Shown: in pieces, positions 1-8,210 of the stretch
How the letters are laid out: every line of letters begins with the position of its first letter
How positions within the stretch are numbered: position 1 is the stretch's first letter
Assembly: GCA_045562555.1 (NCBI GenBank)
Contig: JBJKVO010000002.1
Span: 173,765 to 237,764 of the forward strand
Length of the DNA: 64,000 bases
Direction: 5' to 3'
Source of the DNA: UBA2588 sp002339805
GTDB taxonomy: Bacteria; Chloroflexota; Dehalococcoidia; Lucifugimonadales; UBA3495
Translations under genes and position numbers: made by a program
The notes under the pieces: model-generated
What the model was told of the DNA's origin: nothing
Seen by the model: only the letters and a program-made list of their open reading frames with translations
Databases searched by the model: none

Positions 1-315
1 AGTGCTATAGAAACGCTCCCAGAGATTGTTAGTGCGGTGAACGGAAAAGCCGAAGTATATCTAGACTCCGGAATTCGAAGAGGGACAGATGTTCTCAAAG
101 CGCTAGCCTTAGGCGCAACTGCGGTTGGTGTTGGTCGCCCATTATATTGGGGATTAGCAGTAAAAGGGGCTGAAGGAGTTCATGGCGTTCTTGAATGTTT
201 ACGAGAAGAAGTTGATCGAGCCATGTCTTACACGGGGCAATCCGATGTTAAAGCTCTTGATGAAGGTCTAGTTAATATCCCTTACGGTTGGGGCCTAGGG
301 ACAACCGCTCCTTAA
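1..315 (+). CDS. FMN-dependent alpha-hydroxyacid oxidase, C-terminal end (cut by window start)
   Basis: The frame is open from base 1 and ends at TAA 313-315, so the gene starts outside the window. The visible ~104 residues match the end of the lactate/glycolate oxidase TIM barrel: a DSGIRRG stretch followed by ALGATAVGVGRP, which in this family forms the FMN phosphate-binding strands 7 and 8. Such enzymes oxidise small 2-hydroxyacids to 2-oxoacids. The substrate cannot be told from this end. The GTG at 37 is internal, because family similarity (SAIETLPEIV) continues upstream of it. Confidence 0.85.
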   Translation, partial: SAIETLPEIVSAVNGKAEVYLDSGIRRGTDVLKALALGATAVGVGRPLYWGLAVKGAEGVHGVLECLREEVDRAMSYTGQSDVKALDEGLVNIPYGWGLGTTAP

Positions 316-343
316 GCAATCATCATCTATCTTTATGGCAGGC

Positions 344-1114
344 TCATTTTATATAGTTAGATAGAAACGATTTAAGATGTCTGTTAAATATGTCAGGTTG
401 TTCAAAATGGCTTGCATGAGCGGATTCTGGAATTACATGATATGTGGCATCACTAAACAATTTCGAGACTTCTTCAATCACGTTTGGAGGGAATATGAGG
501 TCTGATTCACCTACTAGAAGCATAATGGGTATATCAAAATGCTTTAATGTGTCTTTGCCAGGTCCAGATGTATCTCTGAAAATACTCGACACTACAGACC
601 GTTCCCGCTTAGGGTTGAGAAGGCCTATCTGTTCATAAAGCAAGGTCAAGGCGGGCTGATTAGCAATAAACGAGTCAGTAAGGGCTCTTCTAGTCGGATG
701 GTCTGGAGGCGAGACGTCTTGAAGCATGTCTACCACAACTTGTTCGCCAACTCCTCCGGTTGTGTCTGCGAGTACCAAAGCTGAAACCATTTCGGGATAT
801 GTCAACGAGAAATTTAATCCGGTTATTCCTCCCATTGATTGGCATATGATGGCTGTTTTATCAATTTCAAGGAACTCCAATAATGCTTTCAAATCACTTG
901 CAAACTGGCTTGTTTTTATATTCTTCGGGTCATCTATGCTAGATCCCCATCCTCGGTGATCAAACGATATGCAGGTGTAATCTTGTTCAAATTCAGGGAT
1001 TTGCTGCCACCACATCAAACGGTTGCCAGAAGCTCCATGGGCAAATGTAAGTGCCGGTCCATTTCCTCGTACTTCGTAATACATGTTGAAATCATCAATT
1101 TCCAGATATGGCAT
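344..1114 (-). CDS. alpha/beta-fold hydrolase
   Basis: 256 residues, full length for the small alpha/beta hydrolases. The oxyanion-hole motif HGASG is at about residues 26-30. The nucleophile elbow is C-Q-S-M-G with Ser93, an acidic residue lies in VGESD, and the catalytic His is near the end in SAHASHFEQP. It is cytoplasmic, with no signal peptide. The start overlaps the end of the upstream unknown gene by 20 nt, so it is the last gene of a TPR/unknown/hydrolase operon. The substrate is unknown; esterase, lactonase or C-C hydrolase are all possible. Confidence 0.85.
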   Translation of the reverse strand: MPYLEIDDFNMYYEVRGNGPALTFAHGASGNRLMWWQQIPEFEQDYTCISFDHRGWGSSIDDPKNIKTSQFASDLKALLEFLEIDKTAIICQSMGGITGLNFSLTYPEMVSALVLADTTGGVGEQVVVDMLQDVSPPDHPTRRALTDSFIANQPALTLLYEQIGLLNPKRERSVVSSIFRDTSGPGKDTLKHFDIPIMLLVGESDLIFPPNVIEEVSKLFSDATYHVIPESAHASHFEQPDIFNRHLKSFLSNYIK

Positions 1115-1916
1115 GATATCCTCCTTCTCGCATTGGGCTAGGGCTTTGAACTATTGTTTGTGTATCCATTATTACACTTCCAGCTGTGTTGAAGACACAA
1201 GTGCGATTCGTATGTGTATGTTTTGGGTCTGGCTCACTTGTACTTTTAGTGTTGCCTACGAGATGTGGTACTAGAGCGTCGGGCGAGGAATAGTAGAATA
1301 CAGTTGACTGAGTTCCTCCAACCTGAAAGTCTAACTGATATCTTGAATCCATTGTTGAATAGCAGTAAATCCTGAATAGATTGGGAATTATGTCGTTGTT
1401 ATTCTGATCTCCAAAGAGGGTTTGGGCGTAAGCTAACTCTTTTTGCAAGTTTTCCCATTGATCATATCTCGTCAGATCTAGGTCTTCGGTGTTAATGATC
1501 TTTTGCTCTTTTGATTCATAGGCCGAAAACTTATAGGTTTGATAACAAATCTCTGTACCAATATCATCAATGGTCGTTGTTGCTATTTCATATGAGATGA
1601 CGGAGTTTGTATCAGAGATATCCCTAAGCCATGCACCGGTTTGTAACCGACGGGTTGAGATAGGTTTACTCATGAAAACCGTTTGGGTTTCTGAAAGACT
1701 TGGCAAGGTAATCCCGAGTTTCTTTTCCCCTATTATTCTAGCTTCATTGATTATTAAGGGTGGCATGGAGACATCTAATGATAAATCGTTTAGCTCATAC
1801 GTATCCGTTGAGTATTCTAATGTCCCCAAGTGTAGTCCATTAGAACTGACTGTGAATGGATCTATACAGGAACCGGTCTCTGTAAGCCATTTTCGGATAT
1901 TGTCTGTTTTAGTCAT
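1095..1916 (-). CDS. protein of unknown function
   Basis: I do not recognise this protein. It is about 273 residues from the ATG at 1916; a start at 1931 is also open. There is no signal peptide or membrane segment. It looks like a soluble beta-rich protein with scattered Cys and a His-Thr-His-Thr stretch near residue 240. It overlaps the preceding TPR gene by a few bases and the following hydrolase by 20 nt, so the three are almost certainly co-translated. Its job should be sought in connection with that hydrolase and the TPR scaffold. Confidence 0.65.
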   Translation of the reverse strand: MTKTDNIRKWLTETGSCIDPFTVSSNGLHLGTLEYSTDTYELNDLSLDVSMPPLIINEARIIGEKKLGITLPSLSETQTVFMSKPISTRRLQTGAWLRDISDTNSVISYEIATTTIDDIGTEICYQTYKFSAYESKEQKIINTEDLDLTRYDQWENLQKELAYAQTLFGDQNNNDIIPNLFRIYCYSTMDSRYQLDFQVGGTQSTVFYYSSPDALVPHLVGNTKSTSEPDPKHTHTNRTCVFNTAGSVIMDTQTIVQSPSPMREGGYHAISGN

Positions 1917-2898
1917 CTTGTGAATGATCAAGAGCTTGCAGATGTTTCATAAGTTCAAGTCCTTCCGTATATTCTGATTCGCATTCCAATGCCAATTTGG
2001 TACTCTGCTGTGCTGCAAAGTGATTTCCTTGGGCAAGGTATGCTTTAGCTTGGGCGATATGCGATCTGGGAAGGTCAGGATTCAATGAGATGGCATCACT
2101 AAAGGCTTTGTGTGCCTTGGGGAAATCCCCAAGGTCTTGTAATGCAGTGCCCAGATTAATTAAGAGATCTGGGAAGGGGGTAACAAATTTAAATGCAAGC
2201 AGGAAATCTTTTAGGGCATCTTCATGCAACATTAAATTTTGCTTTGCGATTCCTCTGTTATAGTACGCATTGCCAAAAGAAACTACGATCGTTATGGCTT
2301 CATCATAATCCGTTATAGCTTCTTCATATTTGCCTAGGTCTGATAGTGCGTTGCCACGGGCAAATCTATAGTCAGGCTCGTTAGGCCTAAGTTCTAGGGC
2401 TTTTGTATAATATCCCAGAGCTGCCCCTTGATCTTTCAATTCTTTGTAGGCAACTCCGATATTGTAATAACAGTTTGGTAAATTTCCATCTAGTCCCAAC
2501 GCAGATTCAAAGTCTTCTATAGCTTGCTGGTAATGATTTAACGAGGCATGAGCGACACCTCTGCTATAAAAGAAATCGGGGTCATGTGGGTTTAGGTCTA
2601 TGGCTGTGTCGTATTGTATGATTGCGTCAGCAAACTTGTTTTGCTGCCTTAGGATCACTCCTTTTGCATAATATCCGATGGTGTAATCGGGATCGATTGA
2701 TAAGCATTGATCGTAATGAATTAAAGCTTGTTCAAAGTTATGGGTCTGTTTGTAAGTCAGCCCTATACCATAACTGGCTTCGACACTTTGATTGTTTATC
2801 GAGAGGGCTGAGTGAAAACTGTCTAAGGCCTGGCTTATCAAGCCCAATCCTAAGAAATGGTGCCCACGTTGTATAAATTCTGTTTCACTAGTTTCCAT
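1909..2898 (-). CDS. tetratricopeptide repeat protein
   Basis: 329 residues made almost wholly of about nine 34-residue TPR units, with the usual pattern of Gly/Ala at position 8, Tyr at 11, Ala at 20 and Pro at 32, for example YYNIGVAYKEL and AIEDFESALGL. There is no signal peptide. TPR arrays are protein-protein scaffolds, and this one has no attached catalytic domain. It is the first gene of the three-gene minus-strand operon, and its end overlaps the next start. The partner is unknown. Confidence 0.88.
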   Translation of the reverse strand: METSETEFIQRGHHFLGLGLISQALDSFHSALSINNQSVEASYGIGLTYKQTHNFEQALIHYDQCLSIDPDYTIGYYAKGVILRQQNKFADAIIQYDTAIDLNPHDPDFFYSRGVAHASLNHYQQAIEDFESALGLDGNLPNCYYNIGVAYKELKDQGAALGYYTKALELRPNEPDYRFARGNALSDLGKYEEAITDYDEAITIVVSFGNAYYNRGIAKQNLMLHEDALKDFLLAFKFVTPFPDLLINLGTALQDLGDFPKAHKAFSDAISLNPDLPRSHIAQAKAYLAQGNHFAAQQSTKLALECESEYTEGLELMKHLQALDHSQDD

Positions 2899-2940
2899 CT
2901 ATATATCCGTATAGATCAATTTGGGATTTCGTGGTAGTGG

Positions 2941-3014
2941 TGGGTAGTGAGGGACTCGAACCCCCGGCCTCCTGTGTGTAAAACAGGCGCTCTAACCAGC
3001 TGAGCTAACCACCC
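2941..3014 (-). tRNA. tRNA-Val (anticodon TAC)
   Basis: A 74-nt cloverleaf reads on the minus strand. The acceptor GGGTGGT pairs with ACTACCC, the anticodon stem CCTGT/ACAGG encloses loop TTTACAC, and the T-loop is GTTCGAGTC. The anticodon UAC gives valine. The discriminator base is A, and CCA is not encoded. It follows the TauE operon on the same strand and may be part of the same transcript. Confidence 0.95.
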
Positions 3015-3077
3015 GTGGGCCAAATTATAGCATAAATGACGGCTTTCATTAAATGTGTTGAATAGCTAAAAATGTAT

Positions 3078-3800
3078 TTATTTTAGAATAAAGAACATAG
3101 CAAATATTACTAACACAATATTTATGAATATAGTGAAATATTTGTCGGGAACTCTACGTACCACCTTGGTGCCAAAATAAGAAGCTAGCACGCCCATTAC
3201 TCCAATGCCTGTACCGAGTAATATAGTGTCTTTATCTATGAACCCATTGAGCGCAAATACAGCTAATTTAGGAATCTGCAAGGAGCCCATGGCAAATGCG
3301 AACGTACCTATAAACGCCATTCTTTGGAGGCCATAGCTTAAGAAAAACACTGAAGTGAAGGGGCCAGGGACACCTACTACTCCTGCAATGAATGCAGTAA
3401 TTCCTCCTAGAGGAATGAAGCCCCATAATTTCATTTTGAATTGTCGTACAGCAGGTAATCGTTTACTGACTACAATTATTAAAATAAAGAATCCTAAGAG
3501 GCGTTCTATGGTTGTAGGTTCTAAAGATATGAATAATCTGGTTCCTAGTATTGTTAGAGGAATAGCCCCTATTAGGAAATAAATATTTACTTTCCAGTCG
3601 ATATATGCACGGTTCAACCAAGACCTTGACGCAGTAGCAAAAATACTACAGAAGCACAGAGTAGGTAATGCAGCATGGGGTCCTAAGAAAAACGTTAAAG
3701 TGGGCATTAACATGACACCACCTCCGAATCCTGCTACTCCTGCAAAGGAATAGCCCAGCAGGCCAGCTAATAAGATGATTGCAATGTCTAAAATGCTCAT
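3078..3800 (-). CDS. TauE/SafE family sulfite/sulfonate exporter, copy 1 (promoter-distal)
   Basis: 240 residues and about seven to eight membrane helices. It shows the duplicated half-motifs of the TauE/SafE (PF01925) family: FAGVAGFGGG near residue 20 in the first half and AGVVGVPGPF near residue 140 in the second. Members export or exchange sulfite, sulfoacetate and other organosulfur or small organic anions across the inner membrane. Its ATG overlaps the stop of the next paralogue by one base (TAATG), so it is translationally coupled. It is the last of three consecutive paralogues. Confidence 0.85.
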   Translation of the reverse strand: MSILDIAIILLAGLLGYSFAGVAGFGGGVMLMPTLTFFLGPHAALPTLCFCSIFATASRSWLNRAYIDWKVNIYFLIGAIPLTILGTRLFISLEPTTIERLLGFFILIIVVSKRLPAVRQFKMKLWGFIPLGGITAFIAGVVGVPGPFTSVFFLSYGLQRMAFIGTFAFAMGSLQIPKLAVFALNGFIDKDTILLGTGIGVMGVLASYFGTKVVRRVPDKYFTIFINIVLVIFAMFFILK

Positions 3801-4522
3801 TAAGTAATTACGAAATACCCCGCAAAAAATAATAGCACTAAATTTATGAATACGGTAAAAGTCTTATCTGGTACCTTATGGAGTATTTTGTTTCCTATAT
3901 AGGACGCTACAATGCTAATTAAACCTATAGCGGTACCCATATAAACAATGTCCATAGTGATGTAATCGTTGACTACTAGCACTCCCAGTTTAGGTACATT
4001 GAGCAACGCTGTTGCAAATGCAAACGTGCCAATGAAAGCGTGCTTGCTTAGCCCGTAATTAATGAAAAATGCAGCAGCAAAAGGGCCAGGTATCCCAATA
4101 AGGCCTGAAATGAATGCCGTAGTACCTCCCAAGGGTATGAATCCCCATATTTTAATTTTGAAGGTTTTTAGTCCCGGCAAATACTTACTGACTACGATTA
4201 AGAATAGGAATCCACCAAGAAATTTACGAATGAGGTCAGGATCTAATGAGACAAACAGACTGGTACCAATTATTGCCATAGGTATTGAACCTATCAGGAA
4301 GTATATATTTACTTGCCAATCAATGTGTCTCCTATTAATGAGAGCTCTGGAAATACTTGAATATAAAGCATAAAAACACAACACTGGGAGTGCAGCCTGA
4401 GGCCCCAAAAATAAGGTTAGTATTGGCAAAATGATAATGCCTCCACCAAAACCTGCAATACCAGCGAAGGTGGAGCCCAGGAGAGCCACTACTAAAATCA
4501 AAGTTATATTTAACAGTTCCAT
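3800..4522 (-). CDS. TauE/SafE family sulfite/sulfonate exporter, copy 2
   Basis: 240 residues, exactly the length of its neighbours. It has the same half-motifs (FAGIAGFGGG near 20, SGLIGIPGPF near 140) and the same membrane topology. It is clearly homologous to the flanking copies but diverged throughout, so the duplication is not recent. Its stop overlaps the start of copy 1, and its own start lies one base after the stop of copy 3. The three may form different subunits or have different substrates. Confidence 0.85.
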   Translation of the reverse strand: MELLNITLILVVALLGSTFAGIAGFGGGIIILPILTLFLGPQAALPVLCFYALYSSISRALINRRHIDWQVNIYFLIGSIPMAIIGTSLFVSLDPDLIRKFLGGFLFLIVVSKYLPGLKTFKIKIWGFIPLGGTTAFISGLIGIPGPFAAAFFINYGLSKHAFIGTFAFATALLNVPKLGVLVVNDYITMDIVYMGTAIGLISIVASYIGNKILHKVPDKTFTVFINLVLLFFAGYFVIT

Positions 4523-4523
4523 T

Positions 4524-5246
4524 TCACTTGACTAAAAAGAACACTGCGAATGCGATCAGGATTAGGTTTATGAAAATATTAAAATATTTATCCGGTAATT
4601 TCCCAAGCAATTTGGAGCCAACGTAAGCAGCAGGAATACTGATTATTCCTAATCCTATACTTAAATAGATAATTTGCAGATTTATAAATCCGTCCCAAGC
4701 AAATACTGCTAATTGAGGGATCCTAAGAATTGCCATAGCTATAGCAAAAGTACCAATATAAGCCATTTTCTGTAGGCCATAATTTATAAAAAACATAGCA
4801 GAGAAAGGCCCCGGCACTCCTACGAGTCCAGCTATGAACGCAGTCACGCTTCCTACCGGAATAAATCCCCAAAGCGGTGTCCTGAATTTGTTGGCAAAGG
4901 GGAGCTTTTTACTAGCTAATAAAAGAAGCATGAACACGCCTAACATTCTCTCGATCGTAACCTGATCTAGGGCGACGAAAATTTTAGTACCTATGATGAT
5001 GAGAGGTATTGCTCCGATTAGGAAAAAAAAATTAACCTTCCAGTCAATATGAGCTCTGTTTATCCACGCCCGAGCAGCTGTCGCAAAAATGCTTCCAAAG
5101 CATATAATGGGGAGAGCAGCATGTGGCCCGATCAGCACGGTTAATGTGGGCATCAGAACTATTCCTCCGCCGAATCCGGCTACTCCAGCGAAAGAGTAGC
5201 CTACTAACCCAACGATCAAAATTATGATGATGTCTAATGTTGCCAT
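4524..5246 (-). CDS. TauE/SafE family sulfite/sulfonate exporter, copy 3 (promoter-proximal)
   Basis: 240 residues with the FAGVAGFGGG and AGLVGVPGPF half-motifs. It resembles copy 1 more than copy 2, for example in the shared GPHAALP, INRA.IDWKVN and DKYF.IFIN stretches. It starts 10 nt after the enolase-superfamily gene, so exporter and enzyme are in one operon. The arrangement suggests that the exporters handle a substrate or by-product of the enzyme, but no sulfur-specific gene lies beside them to prove a sulfonate. Confidence 0.85.
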   Translation of the reverse strand: MATLDIIIILIVGLVGYSFAGVAGFGGGIVLMPTLTVLIGPHAALPIICFGSIFATAARAWINRAHIDWKVNFFFLIGAIPLIIIGTKIFVALDQVTIERMLGVFMLLLLASKKLPFANKFRTPLWGFIPVGSVTAFIAGLVGVPGPFSAMFFINYGLQKMAYIGTFAIAMAILRIPQLAVFAWDGFINLQIIYLSIGLGIISIPAAYVGSKLLGKLPDKYFNIFINLILIAFAVFFLVK

Positions 5247-5256
5247 AGGGTAAATA

Positions 5257-6357
5257 CTATGAAGCGATAGCTACCAAATTCCTGTTAACGAGTTCCCAGT
5301 CTATCTCGTATCCTAGTCCAGGTTCGGTAGGTGCCAAAACCATACCGTTACTGTTGACCTCAACATCTTGGATCAATCCGTATTTATTTGCCCCTGTTGA
5401 AGGAAACACCTCATAAAAATCAGTGTTGGGTGTAGCCATAATCACATGTAGATTAGCAACGTTATTTAGTGAATTTCCTCCATGATGTAATTCGCATTTC
5501 ATTCTAAACCCATCTGCAAGATGAGTGAGTTTGATAAGTGGAGTTATTCCTCCTGTTACAGCCACATCTCCCCTAAGGATGTCTGTGGCATTATTTGTGA
5601 TCCAAGGTGGGACTCCATAAAATCTGCCAGGAGTATATTCAGTTGACATAATAGGAATATCAAGTTTTTGGTTTAGTTTTACATAATTGTAGAGATCTTC
5701 TTCCACTAGAGGGTCTTCGTACCAGTAGTAGTTTAACTCCTCAATGGCTCTACCTACTCTTACAGCATCTTCGTAATAGTAAGACCACATGCAATCCAAC
5801 ATTAATATCATATCTGGACCTACAGCGTCTCTTACTTGTCTGGAAATTTCAATATCTGCTAATGGATCACCTTGGGGATGTATTTTGTAGGCACTCCAAC
5901 CCATCTCTTGGAATTTTAAAGCTTCTTGAATATAGGTGTCTACGTCTGGATAAGTGGGTGAGCTAGCATAGGCTGGAATTTGATGCCTGGCCGTACCAAG
6001 AAGTCTATGAATAGGTAAATTTGCACGCTTGCCGGCGATGTCCCATAGAGCAATATCAACAGCACCTATGACATCGGTTCTAATATTTCGATTTTGCCTC
6101 CACATTTGCCCCCAAATTCGGTGTATATCAAGAGGATCCGTGCCAAGTAACATGGGTTTCACAAATTCTATCAGAGTGCCAGCCATAGTGTCCCCACCGA
6201 GTCGTGACGACCCTAAGAATCCATAACCATCGAACCCTTCGTCAGTTTTGATCGTAACTATGCCTAGCTGTTTATCTCCCCCGAAAGAACTGGTTCCAGA
6301 TCCCCATCGAGGGGTTTCCCATTTTGTTAAGGTTACAGTCACATCTATAATTTTCAT
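5257..6357 (-). CDS. mandelate racemase/muconate lactonizing enzyme family protein (enolase superfamily)
   Basis: 366 residues with the N-terminal capping domain and C-terminal barrel of the family. The three Mg ligands are visible as Asp188 (LDCMW), Glu214 (YEDPL) and Glu240 (STEY). A His-Asp dyad of the mandelate-racemase subgroup is supported by Asp264 (RGDV) and His291/292 (ELHHGG). The usual K-x-K on the second strand reads Lys158-Ile-His160. This points to an acid-sugar dehydratase-like enzyme rather than a lactonizing enzyme, but the substrate is not readable. It lies between an EamA transporter (13 nt upstream) and the TauE trio. Confidence 0.85.
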   Translation of the reverse strand: MKIIDVTVTLTKWETPRWGSGTSSFGGDKQLGIVTIKTDEGFDGYGFLGSSRLGGDTMAGTLIEFVKPMLLGTDPLDIHRIWGQMWRQNRNIRTDVIGAVDIALWDIAGKRANLPIHRLLGTARHQIPAYASSPTYPDVDTYIQEALKFQEMGWSAYKIHPQGDPLADIEISRQVRDAVGPDMILMLDCMWSYYYEDAVRVGRAIEELNYYWYEDPLVEEDLYNYVKLNQKLDIPIMSTEYTPGRFYGVPPWITNNATDILRGDVAVTGGITPLIKLTHLADGFRMKCELHHGGNSLNNVANLHVIMATPNTDFYEVFPSTGANKYGLIQDVEVNSNGMVLAPTEPGLGYEIDWELVNRNLVAIAS

Positions 6358-6370
6358 GCTTACTCCTACG

Positions 6371-7264
6371 TTAAATAGATAATACAGCTATCCCAACTGT
6401 GATAGCTGCGATAGAACTTGATTTCGCAGCTAGTGTTTTAGCGTCCAATTTTTCGTCCAGCAATTTCACAAAGGGCAAACTGAATAATGTTACAAATGCG
6501 AAAACAAATACTGGGCGTGAAGCTGTTGCAGTAGAAACTATAGTAATTGCCCCCATATTTGTAGCTAGTACCTGTAGTATAACAGCCACTGGTGCTAACA
6601 CAAATTCAGAAAGTAATAATAGCGTTAAGGCTAATTTATTGTTGAGTGATTTAAACAGCTCGATGGGTGTTTTGGGCTTACAGAACGCAAATAATACAAA
6701 TGCCATTCCTAAATTTCTAAATACATAAACACTTTCTACTGATTCTGAATCGAGAGCCCATTTCCCCGTGATGTGTGCCAGTGCCATGAAAAAGCTTGCT
6801 AGAATTAGAATCGGGAGAGCTTTGTTGACTTTAAAGATCGTTTTGAAGGATAAATTATTTATAGATATAGCATAGGCGCCCATTACAACTATGCCCATCG
6901 CGACAAACTGAATAGTGGTTAGCCGTTCTCCAAGAAACGGAATTGCGATTATAGTTACGAATACAGGGAAAGTGTGAACTATGGCACTTACTCTCGATGC
7001 TTCTTCGATTTTGTACCCATAAAATTGGATGCCTAGTGTACCTCCCCAACAGAACCCAGAGACGATTGCTATAAGCCTATGTTGATTTAATGAAAATCCT
7101 ATGTCCATTAGAAAGAAGGTGACGATAGCAAAAATAGCAAGGGAGATCCCTACTGCACAGCAGAAACAGTTAAAGTTAGGGACTGTTTTTGAAATTAATC
7201 TTTTGTCTATGGCAGATACCAGGCCAAAAAGTGCTGCGCTTAATGTTGCAAATAAAATTTCCAT
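6371..7264 (-). CDS. DMT superfamily transporter (EamA type)
   Basis: 297 residues, about ten membrane helices in two EamA halves. The first half carries the typical YGYKIEEASRVSAIV and GERLT stretches. Such proteins move metabolites across the inner membrane. It is the first gene of a minus-strand operon with the enolase-superfamily enzyme and three TauE exporters, all with gaps of 13 nt or less. It is probably the uptake or release partner of that enzyme; direction and substrate are unknown. Confidence 0.82.
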   Translation of the reverse strand: MEILFATLSAALFGLVSAIDKRLISKTVPNFNCFCCAVGISLAIFAIVTFFLMDIGFSLNQHRLIAIVSGFCWGGTLGIQFYGYKIEEASRVSAIVHTFPVFVTIIAIPFLGERLTTIQFVAMGIVVMGAYAISINNLSFKTIFKVNKALPILILASFFMALAHITGKWALDSESVESVYVFRNLGMAFVLFAFCKPKTPIELFKSLNNKLALTLLLLSEFVLAPVAVILQVLATNMGAITIVSTATASRPVFVFAFVTLFSLPFVKLLDEKLDAKTLAAKSSSIAAITVGIAVLSI

Positions 7265-7354
7265 ACGTGAGACGCCATTCTAATTCATAAAAGGCCTTTC
7301 CGATAGAGTATTTTTTCAATATGATATAGCATGATTAAAAGTAATTAGAGGGAA

Positions 7355-7774
7355 ATGATGGATTCAGAAAAAACATTATTAGATTGGGAAGCGCTACGAG
7401 TAGGGGAAACTTTCGATAGGTACGAATATGTCTTGACTCAGGAAATGATTGATAAGTTTAGATTAGGAGTTATGGATGAAGAAGCGAGTTTCCCTACGAT
7501 CGCGCACAAAGTAGATGTCAAGCAATACAATAAAAAATATACGGATAATGGTTCTGTAAATGCTAGATGTGCGTTCCATTGCTATAACGCCCCTGTAGCC
7601 GGAAGAAAAATTGTAGTGACCGCATGGATTGCTGATAAATATTTGAGGCGTGGAAAGAATTATATAGTTACGGAGGCTGTTTCCGTTGATGAAACAGGAA
7701 TGTTGATAGATAGAGTAATCACGCATGAACTAAAACAACCGTCGGAGGTAGGTAAAAAATGGGAAGGGAAATAA
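7355..7774 (+). CDS. MaoC-like hotdog protein, first of a pair
   Basis: 139 residues. The opening (WEALRVGETFDRYEYVLTQEMIDKF) is that of the N-terminal MaoC-like dehydratase half, where the first helix follows a VG.....F.. strand. An AGRKIVVTAWIADKYLRRGKNY strand pair follows. The family hydrates enoyl-CoA or dehydrates hydroxyacyl-CoA. In this arrangement one half is usually structural and the other carries the Asp/His site. The start is preceded by GAGGGAAATG; ATG 7355 and 7358 are both possible. Its last bases overlap the next gene by 16 nt, so the two probably form a heterodimer. Confidence 0.72.
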   Translation: MMDSEKTLLDWEALRVGETFDRYEYVLTQEMIDKFRLGVMDEEASFPTIAHKVDVKQYNKKYTDNGSVNARCAFHCYNAPVAGRKIVVTAWIADKYLRRGKNYIVTEAVSVDETGMLIDRVITHELKQPSEVGKKWEGK

Positions 7775-8121
7775 AAACGTTTACTATCGGTGATGAGATA
7801 CCGTCTCTCATCAAGAATATGACTCAAGAAGCGATTAACCTTTTTGAAGGGAGTTCTGGAGATACTGGTCCTTCGCAATTCACGGATGAAGAAACTGCTA
7901 AAGGAGTGTTAGGTACTAGTGGTACTGTGGCCTCTGGACGGATGTCTTTGACGTTCGCTATAGAGATGCTTCGACGATATTTTGGTCCAGATGTGTACAA
8001 TCAAAGGGGCACAATGGATTTGCGTTTTCTACGTCCTGTTAGACCCGGTGATTCCATTACTTTCAGCGGGGTTATCTCATCAGTTGTGAGAGGGAAGCTA
8101 ATGGATCCAGAGTTCAAATAG
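7759..8121 (+). CDS. MaoC-like dehydratase, second of a pair; truncated by a frameshift
   Basis: The frame ends after 120 residues at TAG 8119-8121, in the middle of the hotdog fold. The visible part includes GTVASGRMSLTFAIEML and DLRFLRPVRPGDSITFSG, the central helix region and the RPVRPGD strand of MaoC proteins. The missing final strands are found at once in the -1 frame (8112-8210), giving a protein of about 150 residues, the family's usual size. One lost G at the GAG-GTT junction near 8112 would explain it. It may be a true pseudogene or a sequencing/assembly error. Confidence 0.75.
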   Translation: MGREIKTFTIGDEIPSLIKNMTQEAINLFEGSSGDTGPSQFTDEETAKGVLGTSGTVASGRMSLTFAIEMLRRYFGPDVYNQRGTMDLRFLRPVRPGDSITFSGVISSVVRGKLMDPEFK

Positions 8122-8210
8122 AGATAACTGCTACTAACCAAAAAGGTGATACGACAGCTGTTGGTCAAGGTGGAGCTATAGTGCCTAATGCATATCTTCC
8201 TGAGGAATAA
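8112..8210 (+). pseudogene. out-of-frame 3' end of the MaoC-like gene
   Basis: In frame with base 8112 this reads V-Q-I-E-I-T-A-T-N-Q-K-G-D and ends P-N-A-Y-L-P-E-E-stop at 8208-8210. It is a typical last strand pair of a MaoC-like protein (EI...N..G) with no start codon of its own. It continues the gene at 7759 after a one-base shift. It overlaps the convergent MFS gene by 26 nt. Confidence 0.75.

Noticed and set aside
8098..8121. Programmed -1 frameshifting to explain the MaoC gene
   Set aside because: There is no X-XXY-YYZ slippery heptamer or following hairpin; a simple deletion or sequence error is more likely.
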